From Psychroserpens burtonensis DSM 12212 (GTDB lineage Bacteria > Bacteroidota > Bacteroidia > Flavobacteriales > Flavobacteriaceae), in contig NZ_AUDE01000011.1 of NCBI RefSeq assembly GCF_000425305.1, forward strand, positions 1-64,000: a stretch of DNA of 64,000 nucleotides. The letters are read 5' to 3'. The notes beneath the pieces are model-generated. The model did not search any database. It worked only from the letters and a program-made list of their open reading frames with translations, and had not been told where the DNA came from. The stretch's first letter is position 1. Each line of letters begins with the position of its first letter. A program made the translations under genes and the position numbers. Below, one piece after another: positions 50,843 through 60,040 of the stretch.

Positions 50843-53098
50843 ATGAAACAATTGTATTTTTTTATTATCGTACTGAGCCTTTCAATAGGGTCAATTCAAG
50901 CTCAAAAAGTAACACAAGATGACTATAAAAGGGCTGTAAGTTATATGTATAGTAATATCTACAATAAAACAGCATTCAATCTCAATACACAAGTAAATTG
51001 GTTTAAGGACAGTTCTGGAATTTGGTTTATCGATTATAGCAAACTAGGGAAGTCTTATAAAACAGTAGCTTTCAAAAACGAGAAATTAGAATCACTATTT
51101 GATCATAAAAAATTAGCTGAAGCTTTAAAAGAGCTAACAAATAAGCCTTTTGACGCCAACCACTTGTCGTTAAGTAATTTAGAAAAAGCACCAAAAAGGC
51201 TCACATTTTCTTCGGAAGGACAAGATTATGAATTGAATTTGAGAACCTATGACCTCAAAGTAAAACCTTCAGAAAAGAAAAAAGAAGAGAACGCTTTTGA
51301 ATCGAAATCACCAGATGGGAACTGGATCGCTTATACTAAAGATTATAATTTATTTATAAAATCGACAGTAGATGAAGAAGAACATCAATTAAGTGTTGAT
51401 GGCAAAAAAGATTATGAATACGCAACCTATTATGGTTGGGATGATATCATGGAAGGTGAAAATGGAGAACGCCAAAAACACTTCTCAGTGAATTGGTCTG
51501 AAGATTCAAAATGGATATCAACCCGAATAGCTGATTTTAGAACGGCTGAAAAAATGTACCTTCTTGATTATAGTATAGATTCTCTGTATAAGCCTAAGTT
51601 ACTGTCTTATTATCGTGGTTCGCCTGGAGATACTACAATGGTGAAAATCACGCCAGTGTTTTATAATGTTGAAACGAAAAAAGAAGTAAAAACTACGCTT
51701 CCTACTGGGACTCATATTAATTCTGTATCTGGCGATTGGTCAAAAACATCAGGCGTATTTTATGCTAGATATCCAGAGCGAGGCTATCTAAAAGAATACG
51801 TAAAGCGTATGGATTTAAATTCTAATACAGAACAAATACTCGTTGAAGAAACAAGTAATACTGGAATTGATAATTTTGAATTTGTTGTCGTAGATGATAA
51901 ACAGAAACTTATATTCTTATCAGGAAGAACAGGTTGGAGGCAGTTTCACATTGTCGATTTAAAAACCAACATAACAAGTTTGCTTACGGGTGACGGTTAT
52001 TATATCAATAGCATTGAACATCTTGATAAGAAAAACGGGATTATTTACTTTTTAGCCTCAGGTAAAGAAACCAATAACAATCCCTATCATCAGCAACTGT
52101 ATAAAGTTGATTTTAACGGTAAAGTAACGTTGTTAACACCGGAATTAGCGCATCATCAAGTTGATTTTTCCGAAGACGGGAAATATTTTGTAGATACTTA
52201 TTCAACGGTAAGTATATCAACGACAACTGTTTTAAGAGAGGCGACTTCTGGAAACGTCTTGACAACATTGACAAATGCTAATACAGATGAAGCAATGTCA
52301 AAAGGGTGGAAAGCCCCAGAAGTATTTGAACTCATTGCAAAAGATGGTAAAACCACTATATATGGAGCGTTATGGAAGCCAACAAATTTTGATGCTTCAA
52401 AATTATATCCAATAATTGATGCGACCTATACTGGTCCTCATACGCAAGTATTTCCAAAGTCATTTAACCAAGGCTTTAGGAATCAATCTTTAGCAGAATT
52501 AGGGTTTGTAGTTATGGTGGTAGATGGTTTAGGTACCTCTGGACGGTCAAAAGAATTTCAAGATCATTCTTATAAAAACATGCAAAATAATTTGGAAGAT
52601 CATGTCTTGGCAATTAAGTATTTAGGAGATAAATACTCTTGGATTGATACAGAAAAAGTGGGGATTTTTGGTCATTCAGCTGGAGGATACGATACAGGAC
52701 GAGCTATGTTAGGATTTCCTGATTTTTATAAAGTTGGCGTTGCGAGTTCTGCAGACCACGATTTTAGAATGGAAAAAGCTTGGTGGCCAGAAATGTATCA
52801 AGGATGGCCAGTTGATGATACCTATGAGAGCGTATCAAACATTACAAATGCTAAAAATTTAAAAGGTAAACTTTTATTAGTTCACGGTGGACTAGATGAG
52901 AATGTAAATCCATCGGCAACGTTTAAACTGGCCGAAGCTTTAATTAAGGCAGATAAAGAATTTGATTTACTGATTTTACCGAGTCAGCGACATGGTTACC
53001 AAGGTGACCATCGTAAGTATTTTACTAAAAAGCGATGGAATTATTTTGTGGAACATTTATTAAATCAAACACCAATTTGGAATTTTGAATGGGAGTAA
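50843..53098 (+). CDS. Secreted S9-family dipeptidyl peptidase
   Basis: A protein of 751 residues. A signal peptide (MKQLYFFIIVLSLSIGSIQA) precedes a beta-propeller (about 60-500; WIAYTKDYNLFI, GDWSKTSGVFYARYPE) and the alpha/beta hydrolase domain. The catalytic triad is S612 (FGHSAGGYDTG), D685 (HGGLDENVNPSATF) and H717 (LPSQRHGYQGDH). It is a DPP-IV-like exopeptidase cleaving N-terminal dipeptides, likely periplasmic. Whether post-proline specificity applies cannot be told. It is monocistronic. Confidence 0.92.
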   Translation: MKQLYFFIIVLSLSIGSIQAQKVTQDDYKRAVSYMYSNIYNKTAFNLNTQVNWFKDSSGIWFIDYSKLGKSYKTVAFKNEKLESLFDHKKLAEALKELTNKPFDANHLSLSNLEKAPKRLTFSSEGQDYELNLRTYDLKVKPSEKKKEENAFESKSPDGNWIAYTKDYNLFIKSTVDEEEHQLSVDGKKDYEYATYYGWDDIMEGENGERQKHFSVNWSEDSKWISTRIADFRTAEKMYLLDYSIDSLYKPKLLSYYRGSPGDTTMVKITPVFYNVETKKEVKTTLPTGTHINSVSGDWSKTSGVFYARYPERGYLKEYVKRMDLNSNTEQILVEETSNTGIDNFEFVVVDDKQKLIFLSGRTGWRQFHIVDLKTNITSLLTGDGYYINSIEHLDKKNGIIYFLASGKETNNNPYHQQLYKVDFNGKVTLLTPELAHHQVDFSEDGKYFVDTYSTVSISTTTVLREATSGNVLTTLTNANTDEAMSKGWKAPEVFELIAKDGKTTIYGALWKPTNFDASKLYPIIDATYTGPHTQVFPKSFNQGFRNQSLAELGFVVMVVDGLGTSGRSKEFQDHSYKNMQNNLEDHVLAIKYLGDKYSWIDTEKVGIFGHSAGGYDTGRAMLGFPDFYKVGVASSADHDFRMEKAWWPEMYQGWPVDDTYESVSNITNAKNLKGKLLLVHGGLDENVNPSATFKLAEALIKADKEFDLLILPSQRHGYQGDHRKYFTKKRWNYFVEHLLNQTPIWNFEWE

Positions 53099-53173
53099 AT
53101 GAGTTTTTATAAAGTATAGATGACGAGGACGCGTAAACATTTGTATAAATAAACAGTTCAAGAGTACCGTTAA

Positions 53174-54493
53174 TTAATCAGCAATCCACCCATCAATAAT
53201 ATCGTAAATAGACTGATGCTTCTTCGATGAGAAACTGTTAACTCGAGTTTGGTGATCACCTTTAGGTTATACAAATTTGTAAAGCGCTCTCTTCTTCGCA
53301 GTATCAGTTAATGCCACAGCAGTAGAACTTCAAGCATCAAATTCGTCATAAATAAATAGTATTTTTTCTGCGGAAATATCTAAATAGGACTTAATCTCTT
53401 GCATAGCATTTAAGTCATATTCTTTCGAAATACCTTTTGGAAAGGCCCAGTCAAACTTATAAATGAGATCTGTTTTTAAGTAATTTTTAAAAGGAGCTGT
53501 TTCATAGCCATAAATCCCTTGTTGTGTCAATGCTGCCCAAAAGTAAGCCTGAAGGTTATTAACCGCTTGTTCTTCAACAAAGCCATAACCAACAACCTTA
53601 ATAAGATGCTTATAAATGTTTTTTGCGGAAGCCTCTCGTGACGGAATATTCCCAACAGGAACTTCCCACTGCCAAAATGCAAAGGAGTATCCAAGAATGG
53701 TATAATCTATCGCTTTTTCAACACCAAATTCTCAAGTCATGTTCTTTTTTAATCCCTCTTTAGTTATCATTTGTAATAATGCAGATCTGTTATCAAAGCA
53801 TAATTTTTGAAACGCCTCTATTTTATCTCTATCTGCTTTAGTTCCTACATTTTTTAAAAATTCATAGACTCTAGGATCTTCACGTTGGTAATTTAAAGGT
53901 CCAACATAGCAGACACTTGCATCGACATTATTAGGAAAAAACCGACGATGCGCCATAGTGGTTTGGCATCCTTTTGAAATCCCAGTAGTTATAAATTTAG
54001 CATTTGGATATATAGCATTTCTAATGGCATCAATAATAGTGGTTTGATCTTTAGCCGCATTTTCAATAGTTAGGGTGTTCCAGTCAATACGTTCTGGTCG
54101 CGAGTTATTAAAAAAACGATGTTCTATGCTTAATTGATTGGCTTTATAATGCGCAGCTAGTTCTCCTGCTCTTTCAGATCCAATGCCGTAACCTCTAAGT
54201 TCTACAATGACAGGTAAAGTTTGACTTTCAAACCCTAAGAATACACGTTGTCTAAATGTGCCTTTAGAAACATCATTATAATCTACAGGTTGTTCAAACC
54301 AAATTTCATAATTTTCATCAAAATGACTTGACGGTTCTTTTTTTTCTATAGTAACTACATTTTTTATAGAGGCTAGTTTTTCAAAAGTTGAAATTTCTTT
54401 TAAAGGTTGTGAAGCCACAGCATGTTGTGTGGTGTTGCAACTAAAAACAGATAATATGAAAAGTAAAGCGCAAAAAAGAGAGGGTAGTTTCAT
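53174..54493 (-). pseudogene. S37-family (PS-10-like) secreted peptidase, three nonsense mutations
   Basis: A single frame of 440 codons runs from ATG 54493 to TAA 53174-53176 with no frameshift but three internal stops: TGA at 53732-53734 (in NMT-stop-EFGVEKAID, where Trp is likely), TGA at 53330-53332 (EFDA-stop-SSTAV) and TAA at 53267-53269 (KFV-stop-PKGDHQ). The lipoprotein signal (VFSCNTTQ) and the nucleophile motif ITTGISKGCQTTMAHRRF mark the S37/tripeptidyl aminopeptidase family. The catalytic His region (PKGDHQTRV) lies beyond the stops. The first 253 codons could still give a truncated product. Confidence 0.9.
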
Positions 54494-54793
54494 GATTTAA
54501 CTTTTTTAAAATGAGATTGGATTAAGAGTAAAAATAATTAATATTAAATGGTATGGCATAATGTTGCCGTTTTATCATAGAAAATAAGGTGGTAAAAGTA
54601 TAAATGAGAAATTCAACCTAGTCTAAATGTGTGTTTTATCGAATAAACATGTCCGTTTATAATCCAAATCTTACCAATTATACAGTTGGTCGAAAATATA
54701 GTGTAAGCTGTATTTAAATCAGGACATTTATGATATCATAATGTTGATTGATAGCAAACTAGAGTTATTCAAATTTAACCTAAATCCGATATT
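54494..54793. other. Intergenic region between the S37 pseudogene and the STAS gene
   Basis: 300 bp without a recognisable gene. It holds the divergent upstream regions of the two neighbours; no clear promoter pair was found. Confidence 0.4.
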
Positions 54794-55072
54794 ATGAACC
54801 TAGAAATCACGCATACAAACAACTACTTTACTGTAAAAGGATGTTTAGATAGACATAACATTCATTTGTTTAAAAAACAATTTCGAAATATTTTTAGAAA
54901 TACAAATGCCGTTACAGTTAGCATTGAAAATTTGACGAGTATTGATCGTTATGGTGTAAATGCAATTGCACAATTACACAATGAAGCATTAGTCAAAAAC
55001 AAGCGCTTATCAATCATTGGGTTTGGTCAAAGCAACCTCTTTAATCATTTTAAAACAGAAGAAGCTGCGTAA
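54794..55072 (+). CDS. STAS-domain protein
   Basis: A protein of 92 residues, a single STAS-like fold: YFTVKGCLDRHNIHLFKKQF, VTVSIENLTSIDRYGVNAIAQLHNEALVKNKRLSIIG. The position of the phosphorylatable Ser/Thr of anti-anti-sigma factors (D-S/T) reads IDRYGVNAI, so a conserved Ser is not obvious and regulation by phosphorylation is doubtful. It is a lone gene. STAS domains mediate partner binding. Confidence 0.75.
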   Translation: MNLEITHTNNYFTVKGCLDRHNIHLFKKQFRNIFRNTNAVTVSIENLTSIDRYGVNAIAQLHNEALVKNKRLSIIGFGQSNLFNHFKTEEAA

Positions 55073-55291
55073 TTAATACTTTATATCAGCGTTGCTCTAA
55101 AATGACAATTATAGAACACCCTTTTTTCCGTTCTACTTTAGCATAAAAATAAACTGCAACTGATGCTATATTTTGTTTTTAGCTGACTTTACGCATGCTT
55201 TTTAATATAGAGTTCATGAATTTTAGATTGCTAATTCGTGTAAAGAATAAAAAGCATTTAATTTTATCAAAAATGTAAAACACAAATAGCC

Positions 55292-55753
55292 TTAGCAGGA
55301 CATATCGGCAACGATTTTCCATTGACCATCAATATTTTTAAAGATAATCATAAACACACCATTGGCATCGCCAACTGTTCGTGTTAAATGGTATTCTCCC
55401 ATAACCCAATAATTTCCGTTTTCAATTTTAGAAATATCATTGATGACAAAACGTAGTATACCACTTTCTGCCTTAGTTGGATATCCCTTTTTGTAGTTTG
55501 CTAGTGTGTTATTCCAACCTTTCGTTAGACCACTGCTACCATAGAATTTAAGGTTTTCGTCTTGCCAATAGCCGTCCATGAACCCTTCTAAGTCATGCTT
55601 GTTCCATGCTAGTTCTTGAGCAGACATCACCTCTTTAATTGCGGTTATGGCTTCTTCCATGTTTTCTTCGGAAGCGTTTGGAAGTTCAACCTCTTTGATT
55701 TCTGTTTGACAAGAAAAGAGAAGGACCAATAAAAAGAAAGATGCAAATTTCAT
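55292..55753 (-). CDS. Lipoprotein of the SnoaL/DUF4440-like (NTF2) family
   Basis: A protein of 153 residues with a lipobox (LFSC, C15) and then an NTF2-like domain (AWNKHDLEGFMDGYWQDENLKFYGSSG, GNYWVMGEYHLT, VFMIIFKNIDGQWKIVADMSC). The fold can bind small molecules. Function not known. The last codons include a Cys. Confidence 0.85.
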   Translation of the reverse strand: MKFASFFLLVLLFSCQTEIKEVELPNASEENMEEAITAIKEVMSAQELAWNKHDLEGFMDGYWQDENLKFYGSSGLTKGWNNTLANYKKGYPTKAESGILRFVINDISKIENGNYWVMGEYHLTRTVGDANGVFMIIFKNIDGQWKIVADMSC

Positions 55754-55787
55754 AAGTATATATTTAGAATTTAAAGGTACTTAAAAT

Positions 55788-56888
55788 TTAGAGTACATTT
55801 TTTTGATGTTTAAAAAAGCTATCTGCTTGTAATTGTATGAGTTCTCGTGCTTTTTTAAGTTTATACGTGTAGATGTCGTCGTCTTCGGCTATATCATTGT
55901 AAATTCTATTGTTAAGTTTTTGGTCTGTTTTCAATAAAATTTTACGTTCACTTATTTTTTGCTCAACCCAAGTTTTTACAGCAGTTTCTGCATCTTCTAG
56001 TTTATAATCATATTCTCCTTTTGGTGACATTAATTTTGCGAAAATAGGAGAGGTCTCAATAGCTAAAAACAAAAGCAAAATAAATAACGATGGGAGAAAA
56101 GGTAATTCGCCTAGGGTATTAATGCGAGCCATCAACCCATCAAACCCGTCAATTATAGGTTGTGTAGTCGCTACTTGAGCATCATAATTAGAATTAAGCT
56201 GGGTGATTTGATTTTCGGTCGCAGCAATTTTTGTTTTATTATCGGCTTTTAATTGTTGTAACTCTGCCAAAGCAGCATCGTGTTTGTCCCGCTTTTCTTT
56301 ATAAACGGGTCCTTTGCCTAAAAGATTTGTGCCAGCAGTACCTTCCGCTTCAGTAATATAAATATCATAAAGCGCGTTGACTTCCGTTTCTTTGGTTGCT
56401 ATTTGGGAATGGAGGTTTAAAATTTCCGAAGACAAGGCATCAACATTAGGTGTAAACTGTGCAGCTATCTGATTTTGATTAGCGATTGTTAAATCATTCT
56501 TTTGCTCTAAAAGAACTTGATTAATCTCCTTTTCAAAAATTTTGAGTTCAAGAGGTTTTGAAATCACAATAGCAATAATAACTGCAAGAATGATTCTCGG
56601 TGATGCTTGGATTATTTCGTCAATACTATTGTTCCGTTTTTTAATTGTCGAAACGATGAAACGGTCCAAATTAAAAATTAATAAACCCCAAATAAAACCA
56701 AAGCAAATAGCTGCCAAGGCATTATCAAAAACAGTATATAACGCGTAACTACAAGCTATAAAAGCCATTACTGCAGTAAAAAACACAGTAGCCCCAATGC
56801 CTGCAAATTTGTTTTGTTCGCCAATGGCGCAATTGTCTAGAATATCTGTATCTGCTCCAGAGCAGATGATGAAGAATTTTTTTAACAT
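55788..56888 (-). CDS. DUF4407-family membrane protein
   Basis: A protein of 366 residues. Three N-terminal hydrophobic helices (about 33-110) and a fourth near 265 surround a long coiled coil (about 130-240). Signature blocks ICSGADTDILDNC, WGLLIFNLDRFIVSTIKK, PRIILAVIIAIVISKPLELKIFEKEIN and FLAIETSPIFAKLMSPKGEYDYKLEDAE match DUF4407. It is an inner-membrane protein of unknown role, with its own transcript; the M56 gene lies upstream beyond a terminator. Confidence 0.9.
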   Translation of the reverse strand: MLKKFFIICSGADTDILDNCAIGEQNKFAGIGATVFFTAVMAFIACSYALYTVFDNALAAICFGFIWGLLIFNLDRFIVSTIKKRNNSIDEIIQASPRIILAVIIAIVISKPLELKIFEKEINQVLLEQKNDLTIANQNQIAAQFTPNVDALSSEILNLHSQIATKETEVNALYDIYITEAEGTAGTNLLGKGPVYKEKRDKHDAALAELQQLKADNKTKIAATENQITQLNSNYDAQVATTQPIIDGFDGLMARINTLGELPFLPSLFILLLFLAIETSPIFAKLMSPKGEYDYKLEDAETAVKTWVEQKISERKILLKTDQKLNNRIYNDIAEDDDIYTYKLKKARELIQLQADSFFKHQKNVL

Positions 56889-56956
56889 GATGAGTGTTTT
56901 TTGATTGATTGACTATTAGAACGCAAAACCTCATGTTTTGTTACACGATTTAACAT

Positions 56957-56994
56957 AAAAAAGCCTTTGGATATAAAAATCTAAAGGCTTTTTA
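56957..56994 (-). terminator. Terminator after the second M56 gene
   Basis: AAAAAAGCCTTT (from 56957) pairs with AAAGGCTTTTTA (to 56994) around a 14-base loop, with T runs on both strands. It lies 15 bp after the M56 stop. Confidence 0.85.
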
Positions 56995-57009
56995 GTTAGA
57001 AAATAATAA

Positions 57010-59460
57010 CTATTTGTTACTCTTTGGCAATATTTCAGTGTCCGCTGGTATTGTTGTGTCCTTCGTTAAAAATACTCTAGGTTTATTAGTTGCAAGATCT
57101 TTTGTGAATAGGTTGAGTTCATCGTGCTTTTTAACGAGTTGAATAGCGCTGTCTGATGAGACTTTTTGTCCTTCATAGAAAAAGGTAGCGTCCTTTTTTG
57201 CCATAGCGATAATATGGTCTAAACGTGATATTGGTCGGGGAGGTGACGGAATATCAATTTTGTCTTTATACGTATTTGGCTCATTGTCCTTAAACTCTGA
57301 GACAACCTTACTATCACTATATACTTTTGTGATGTATTGCCCAGGAAGCACGTCAGAAGCATTTACCTGCCTTTTACTAATTTTAACGCCGGTTTTGTTG
57401 ACTTCAAAACCCTGTCTGTTATAGTATTTTATTGCAGCATTAATGCTAACATAATAGTGAAGAGTTCCATTAATTTTCTGAAAACCGGTTTTCACTTTGT
57501 TCTTGTCCTGAGTTTGTTCGTAAACATCATCATTGACGATTACACTAATCATTTCGTCATTGTCAGTTTTTGCTTGGTGAACTTTACGCTTATAGGTTTT
57601 TTCAAAGTCATTAATTGCAGACTTCATTTTTGCGCGCTGCTCTTGTGTTGCATCTTCTGGAATTGGTGGCGGTAATGCATCTGGGAATGATTCAGCGTTG
57701 TTACGTTGCTTGTCGGTCATTCTTTTATAAATGTTTGTAAAGTTTACTAAATCCTTTTCACTTACAGGAGGAATCAATTTGCCTTGTCCTATATCAATAG
57801 TTTGTTGTTTTATTGCTTTGGCATAGGCATTGTAGGCAGTCACTTCTTTTCCGGTTGGCTGGTTTTGCTGTGTTTGATTTCCCGGCGGCGGCGGCGGAAG
57901 TGTATCAGAAATGTTATCTAAATTATATAGGTCGATTAGTGTGTTGACTTTATTAACCATATCGCTTGGGGAGTTATTTTCGTGCCTAAACACAATATTT
58001 TTTGATTTGTTTTTATCATTCCATACGCTTTTAAATTTAGCTTCAACAGACTTCAACGAGCCTGATTTATCATTAACTGAAAACTGCCCTTTGCTGTTTA
58101 ATAAGATCCAAGTTATTTCGTTTTTTATAACTTTTACTGGAGGCGTTGGAGCTGGAGGTTGAGGCGGGAAATTCGGGAAGGGTTGTGCGCTTTCCTTTTG
58201 AGTAGTACTCATGAGTTTGTATAAATAGTTTATGCGTTCAATATCTTTGAGTTTAATGATTGGATTATTTTTGGATTGCGCGTTAATTTTTTTTGCAAGT
58301 ATATTGTATTCTGCAACTTGCTTTGGCGTAGCCTCCTCTTGTGAATCATTTTGAAATTCTGAGATTCTACTGGTACACACTGTCATTTTTTTTATACCGA
58401 TCTCCTTCAATTTCTTGGAGACATCTTTTGCGATTTTCACATCGGCATCTTGGAAAACTTTTATGGTCACCTGTAGTTTTAAATCTCGACGATACAGCTC
58501 CTCAATATCTTCATAAGTTATTATTTTATTTTCAAGTAAAAGCTCTCCATCTTCATTAAGATATAATTCGATAATTTCTGGTGGAATAATTTCTATTTCA
58601 AGCTGTTCACTTTCAGTAAACCCATAAAATAATAATGCTAATACTGGTAAAATTAATAGGCTTCTTAGCCAAATGGATCGTTTTGATGTGTGTGTGTTCA
58701 TGACTGTAAATCGTTTTTTGATTGATGAATAATTAATGGCATTTGCTAATTCTTGGTGTTCGGCTTTTGATGAGAAAGCCAATAAAATGGTTTGGTATGT
58801 TGATGGTTCAATTCCGTTTTGCAAAACAGCGCGATCTGCTAGAAACTCGTGGTTGAGTTTTACGTCGCGTTTTAGTAGATAGATTAAAGGATTAAACCAG
58901 AATATGATTTGTAACAGTTCTAAAAGAAGCACATCAATACTGTGTTTTTGTTTTGCATGTGTTTGTTCATGTATAAGCACTTCTTTTGGGATGTCATTCT
59001 GCTCAAACTTGTGTTTATTGAAGAATATATAATTAAAGAAGGTATGTGGGGTTTTTAAATTAGAAACCAATACGTGTATAAAACTTCCCGTTTTTAGTTT
59101 AGGATTATTCTTAATTCTAGAAATTATAGTATTGAGGTTGATGCAAAATTTCAATAGAAAAACGAAAATACCCAAACCGTAAAGTGACCACAAAATGATT
59201 GGTGTATAATTTACTTCAATAACTTCTGGAATGGTTTCAACCATATCAGAATCGGAGACTACAAAAGAGTTGTGTTCTTTATCGATGACAGGCTCTATGT
59301 ACTCAATAAAAGTTAATGATGGGATCACAAGTGCCAAAACCAATGTGGCTAGCAAATAAAAGCGCTTAAACTTATGGACACTAGATTTTTCGAATAACAG
59401 CTTATAGAATACCATAAAAATAGCAAGGCAAGCACTAAATTTTAAAAGGTAGATGAGCAT
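57010..59460 (-). CDS. BlaR1-like M56 metallopeptidase with long periplasmic region
   Basis: A protein of 816 residues. Four helices in the first 290 residues enclose the protease site H164-E165-x-x-H168 (LIHEQTHAKQKHS) and NHEFLADRAVL. A last helix (about 268-285) is followed by 530 periplasmic residues with proline-rich tracts (PPQPPAPTPP, PPPPPGNQTQ), an internal duplicated segment (VAEYNILAKKINAQ, VTAYNAYAKAIKQQ) and no penicillin-binding domain. It belongs to the same class as the M56 gene at 29205 but lacks the Cys-paired TonB-like repeats. Its BlaI partner gene is 83 bp upstream. Confidence 0.9.
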   Translation of the reverse strand: MLIYLLKFSACLAIFMVFYKLLFEKSSVHKFKRFYLLATLVLALVIPSLTFIEYIEPVIDKEHNSFVVSDSDMVETIPEVIEVNYTPIILWSLYGLGIFVFLLKFCINLNTIISRIKNNPKLKTGSFIHVLVSNLKTPHTFFNYIFFNKHKFEQNDIPKEVLIHEQTHAKQKHSIDVLLLELLQIIFWFNPLIYLLKRDVKLNHEFLADRAVLQNGIEPSTYQTILLAFSSKAEHQELANAINYSSIKKRFTVMNTHTSKRSIWLRSLLILPVLALLFYGFTESEQLEIEIIPPEIIELYLNEDGELLLENKIITYEDIEELYRRDLKLQVTIKVFQDADVKIAKDVSKKLKEIGIKKMTVCTSRISEFQNDSQEEATPKQVAEYNILAKKINAQSKNNPIIKLKDIERINYLYKLMSTTQKESAQPFPNFPPQPPAPTPPVKVIKNEITWILLNSKGQFSVNDKSGSLKSVEAKFKSVWNDKNKSKNIVFRHENNSPSDMVNKVNTLIDLYNLDNISDTLPPPPPGNQTQQNQPTGKEVTAYNAYAKAIKQQTIDIGQGKLIPPVSEKDLVNFTNIYKRMTDKQRNNAESFPDALPPPIPEDATQEQRAKMKSAINDFEKTYKRKVHQAKTDNDEMISVIVNDDVYEQTQDKNKVKTGFQKINGTLHYYVSINAAIKYYNRQGFEVNKTGVKISKRQVNASDVLPGQYITKVYSDSKVVSEFKDNEPNTYKDKIDIPSPPRPISRLDHIIAMAKKDATFFYEGQKVSSDSAIQLVKKHDELNLFTKDLATNKPRVFLTKDTTIPADTEILPKSNK

Positions 59461-59543
59461 AACTATTTAATTTGATGGTTTTTATTGTTTTTTTATTGTC
59501 TCATTGAACCTTGTAGATTCTCTCTATTTGTTATAGTACTAAT

Positions 59544-59915
59544 CTACTTTGGTTTGTTTTTAATTTCGTTATCAATTAAAGCTTTCAAGTCTTCTAATTC
59601 TTCTTTGGTGAGATCTGTTTCTTTGGTAAAAAAAGAAGCAAATTGCGAAGCACTATCATTAAAAAATGTTTTAATAAGTGTGTTGACGTGCTTGGAGAAA
59701 TAGTCTTTCTTTTTAACCAAGGGATAGTATTCACGCGATTTTCCGTAGAGCTTATAGGCAACAAAACCTTTATCTATCATGCGTTTTAAAAGGGTCGCAA
59801 CTGTGGTTGTTGCGGGTTTTGGTTCTGGATACGCTAGCAGTAAATCTTTCATAAAACCTTTTTCAAGCTTCCATATATATTGCATGAGTTGTTCTTCGGT
59901 TCTAGATAATTGCAT
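59544..59915 (-). CDS. BlaI/MecI/CopY-family repressor (second copy)
   Basis: A protein of 123 residues. The winged helix (LSRTEEQLMQYIWKLEKGFMKDLL, TTTVATLLKRMIDKGFVAYK, SREYYPLV) and a dimerisation end (FFNDSASQFASFFTK) mirror the copy at 28841. It is transcribed leftwards with the M56 gene and faces an operator that lies over its own promoter. The two BlaI proteins use different operator sequences, so the circuits are probably separate. Confidence 0.93.
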   Translation of the reverse strand: MQLSRTEEQLMQYIWKLEKGFMKDLLLAYPEPKPATTTVATLLKRMIDKGFVAYKLYGKSREYYPLVKKKDYFSKHVNTLIKTFFNDSASQFASFFTKETDLTKEELEDLKALIDNEIKNKPK

Positions 59916-59932
59916 TGCTCTACATGTTTAGA

Positions 59933-59973
59933 ATTAACTCTACAAATGTAGAGTTAATATTGTTAAAAACAAA
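59933..59973 (-). promoter_or_regulatory. Operator embedded in the BlaI promoter
   Basis: A 26-bp palindrome (59933-59958) has 12-bp perfect arms ATTAACTCTACA/TGTAGAGTTAAT and the CopY/BlaI core TACAnnTGTA (59941-59950). On the minus strand, TTTG (59973-59970), a 19-bp spacer and TACATTTG (59950-59943) form a perfect Bacteroidota promoter, and its -7 box is inside the palindrome. A second CTCTACA (59918-59924) lies 20 bp further downstream. Confidence 0.85.
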
Positions 59974-60040
59974 ATTGCATTAAAATAATATAGTTCAAAT
60001 ACACTATATTTGGAACATTAGAATAAGAAAAACCCCTACA

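Noticed and set aside
53330-53734. TGA read as tryptophan in the S37 gene
   Set aside because: A TAA stop also interrupts the same frame, and many genes in the window use TGG for Trp and end normally, so a changed code is not supported.
57890-57900. GC-rich run GGCGGCGGCGGCGG as a regulatory or foreign element
   Set aside because: It encodes a short polyproline linker (PPPPPG) in the second M56 protein.
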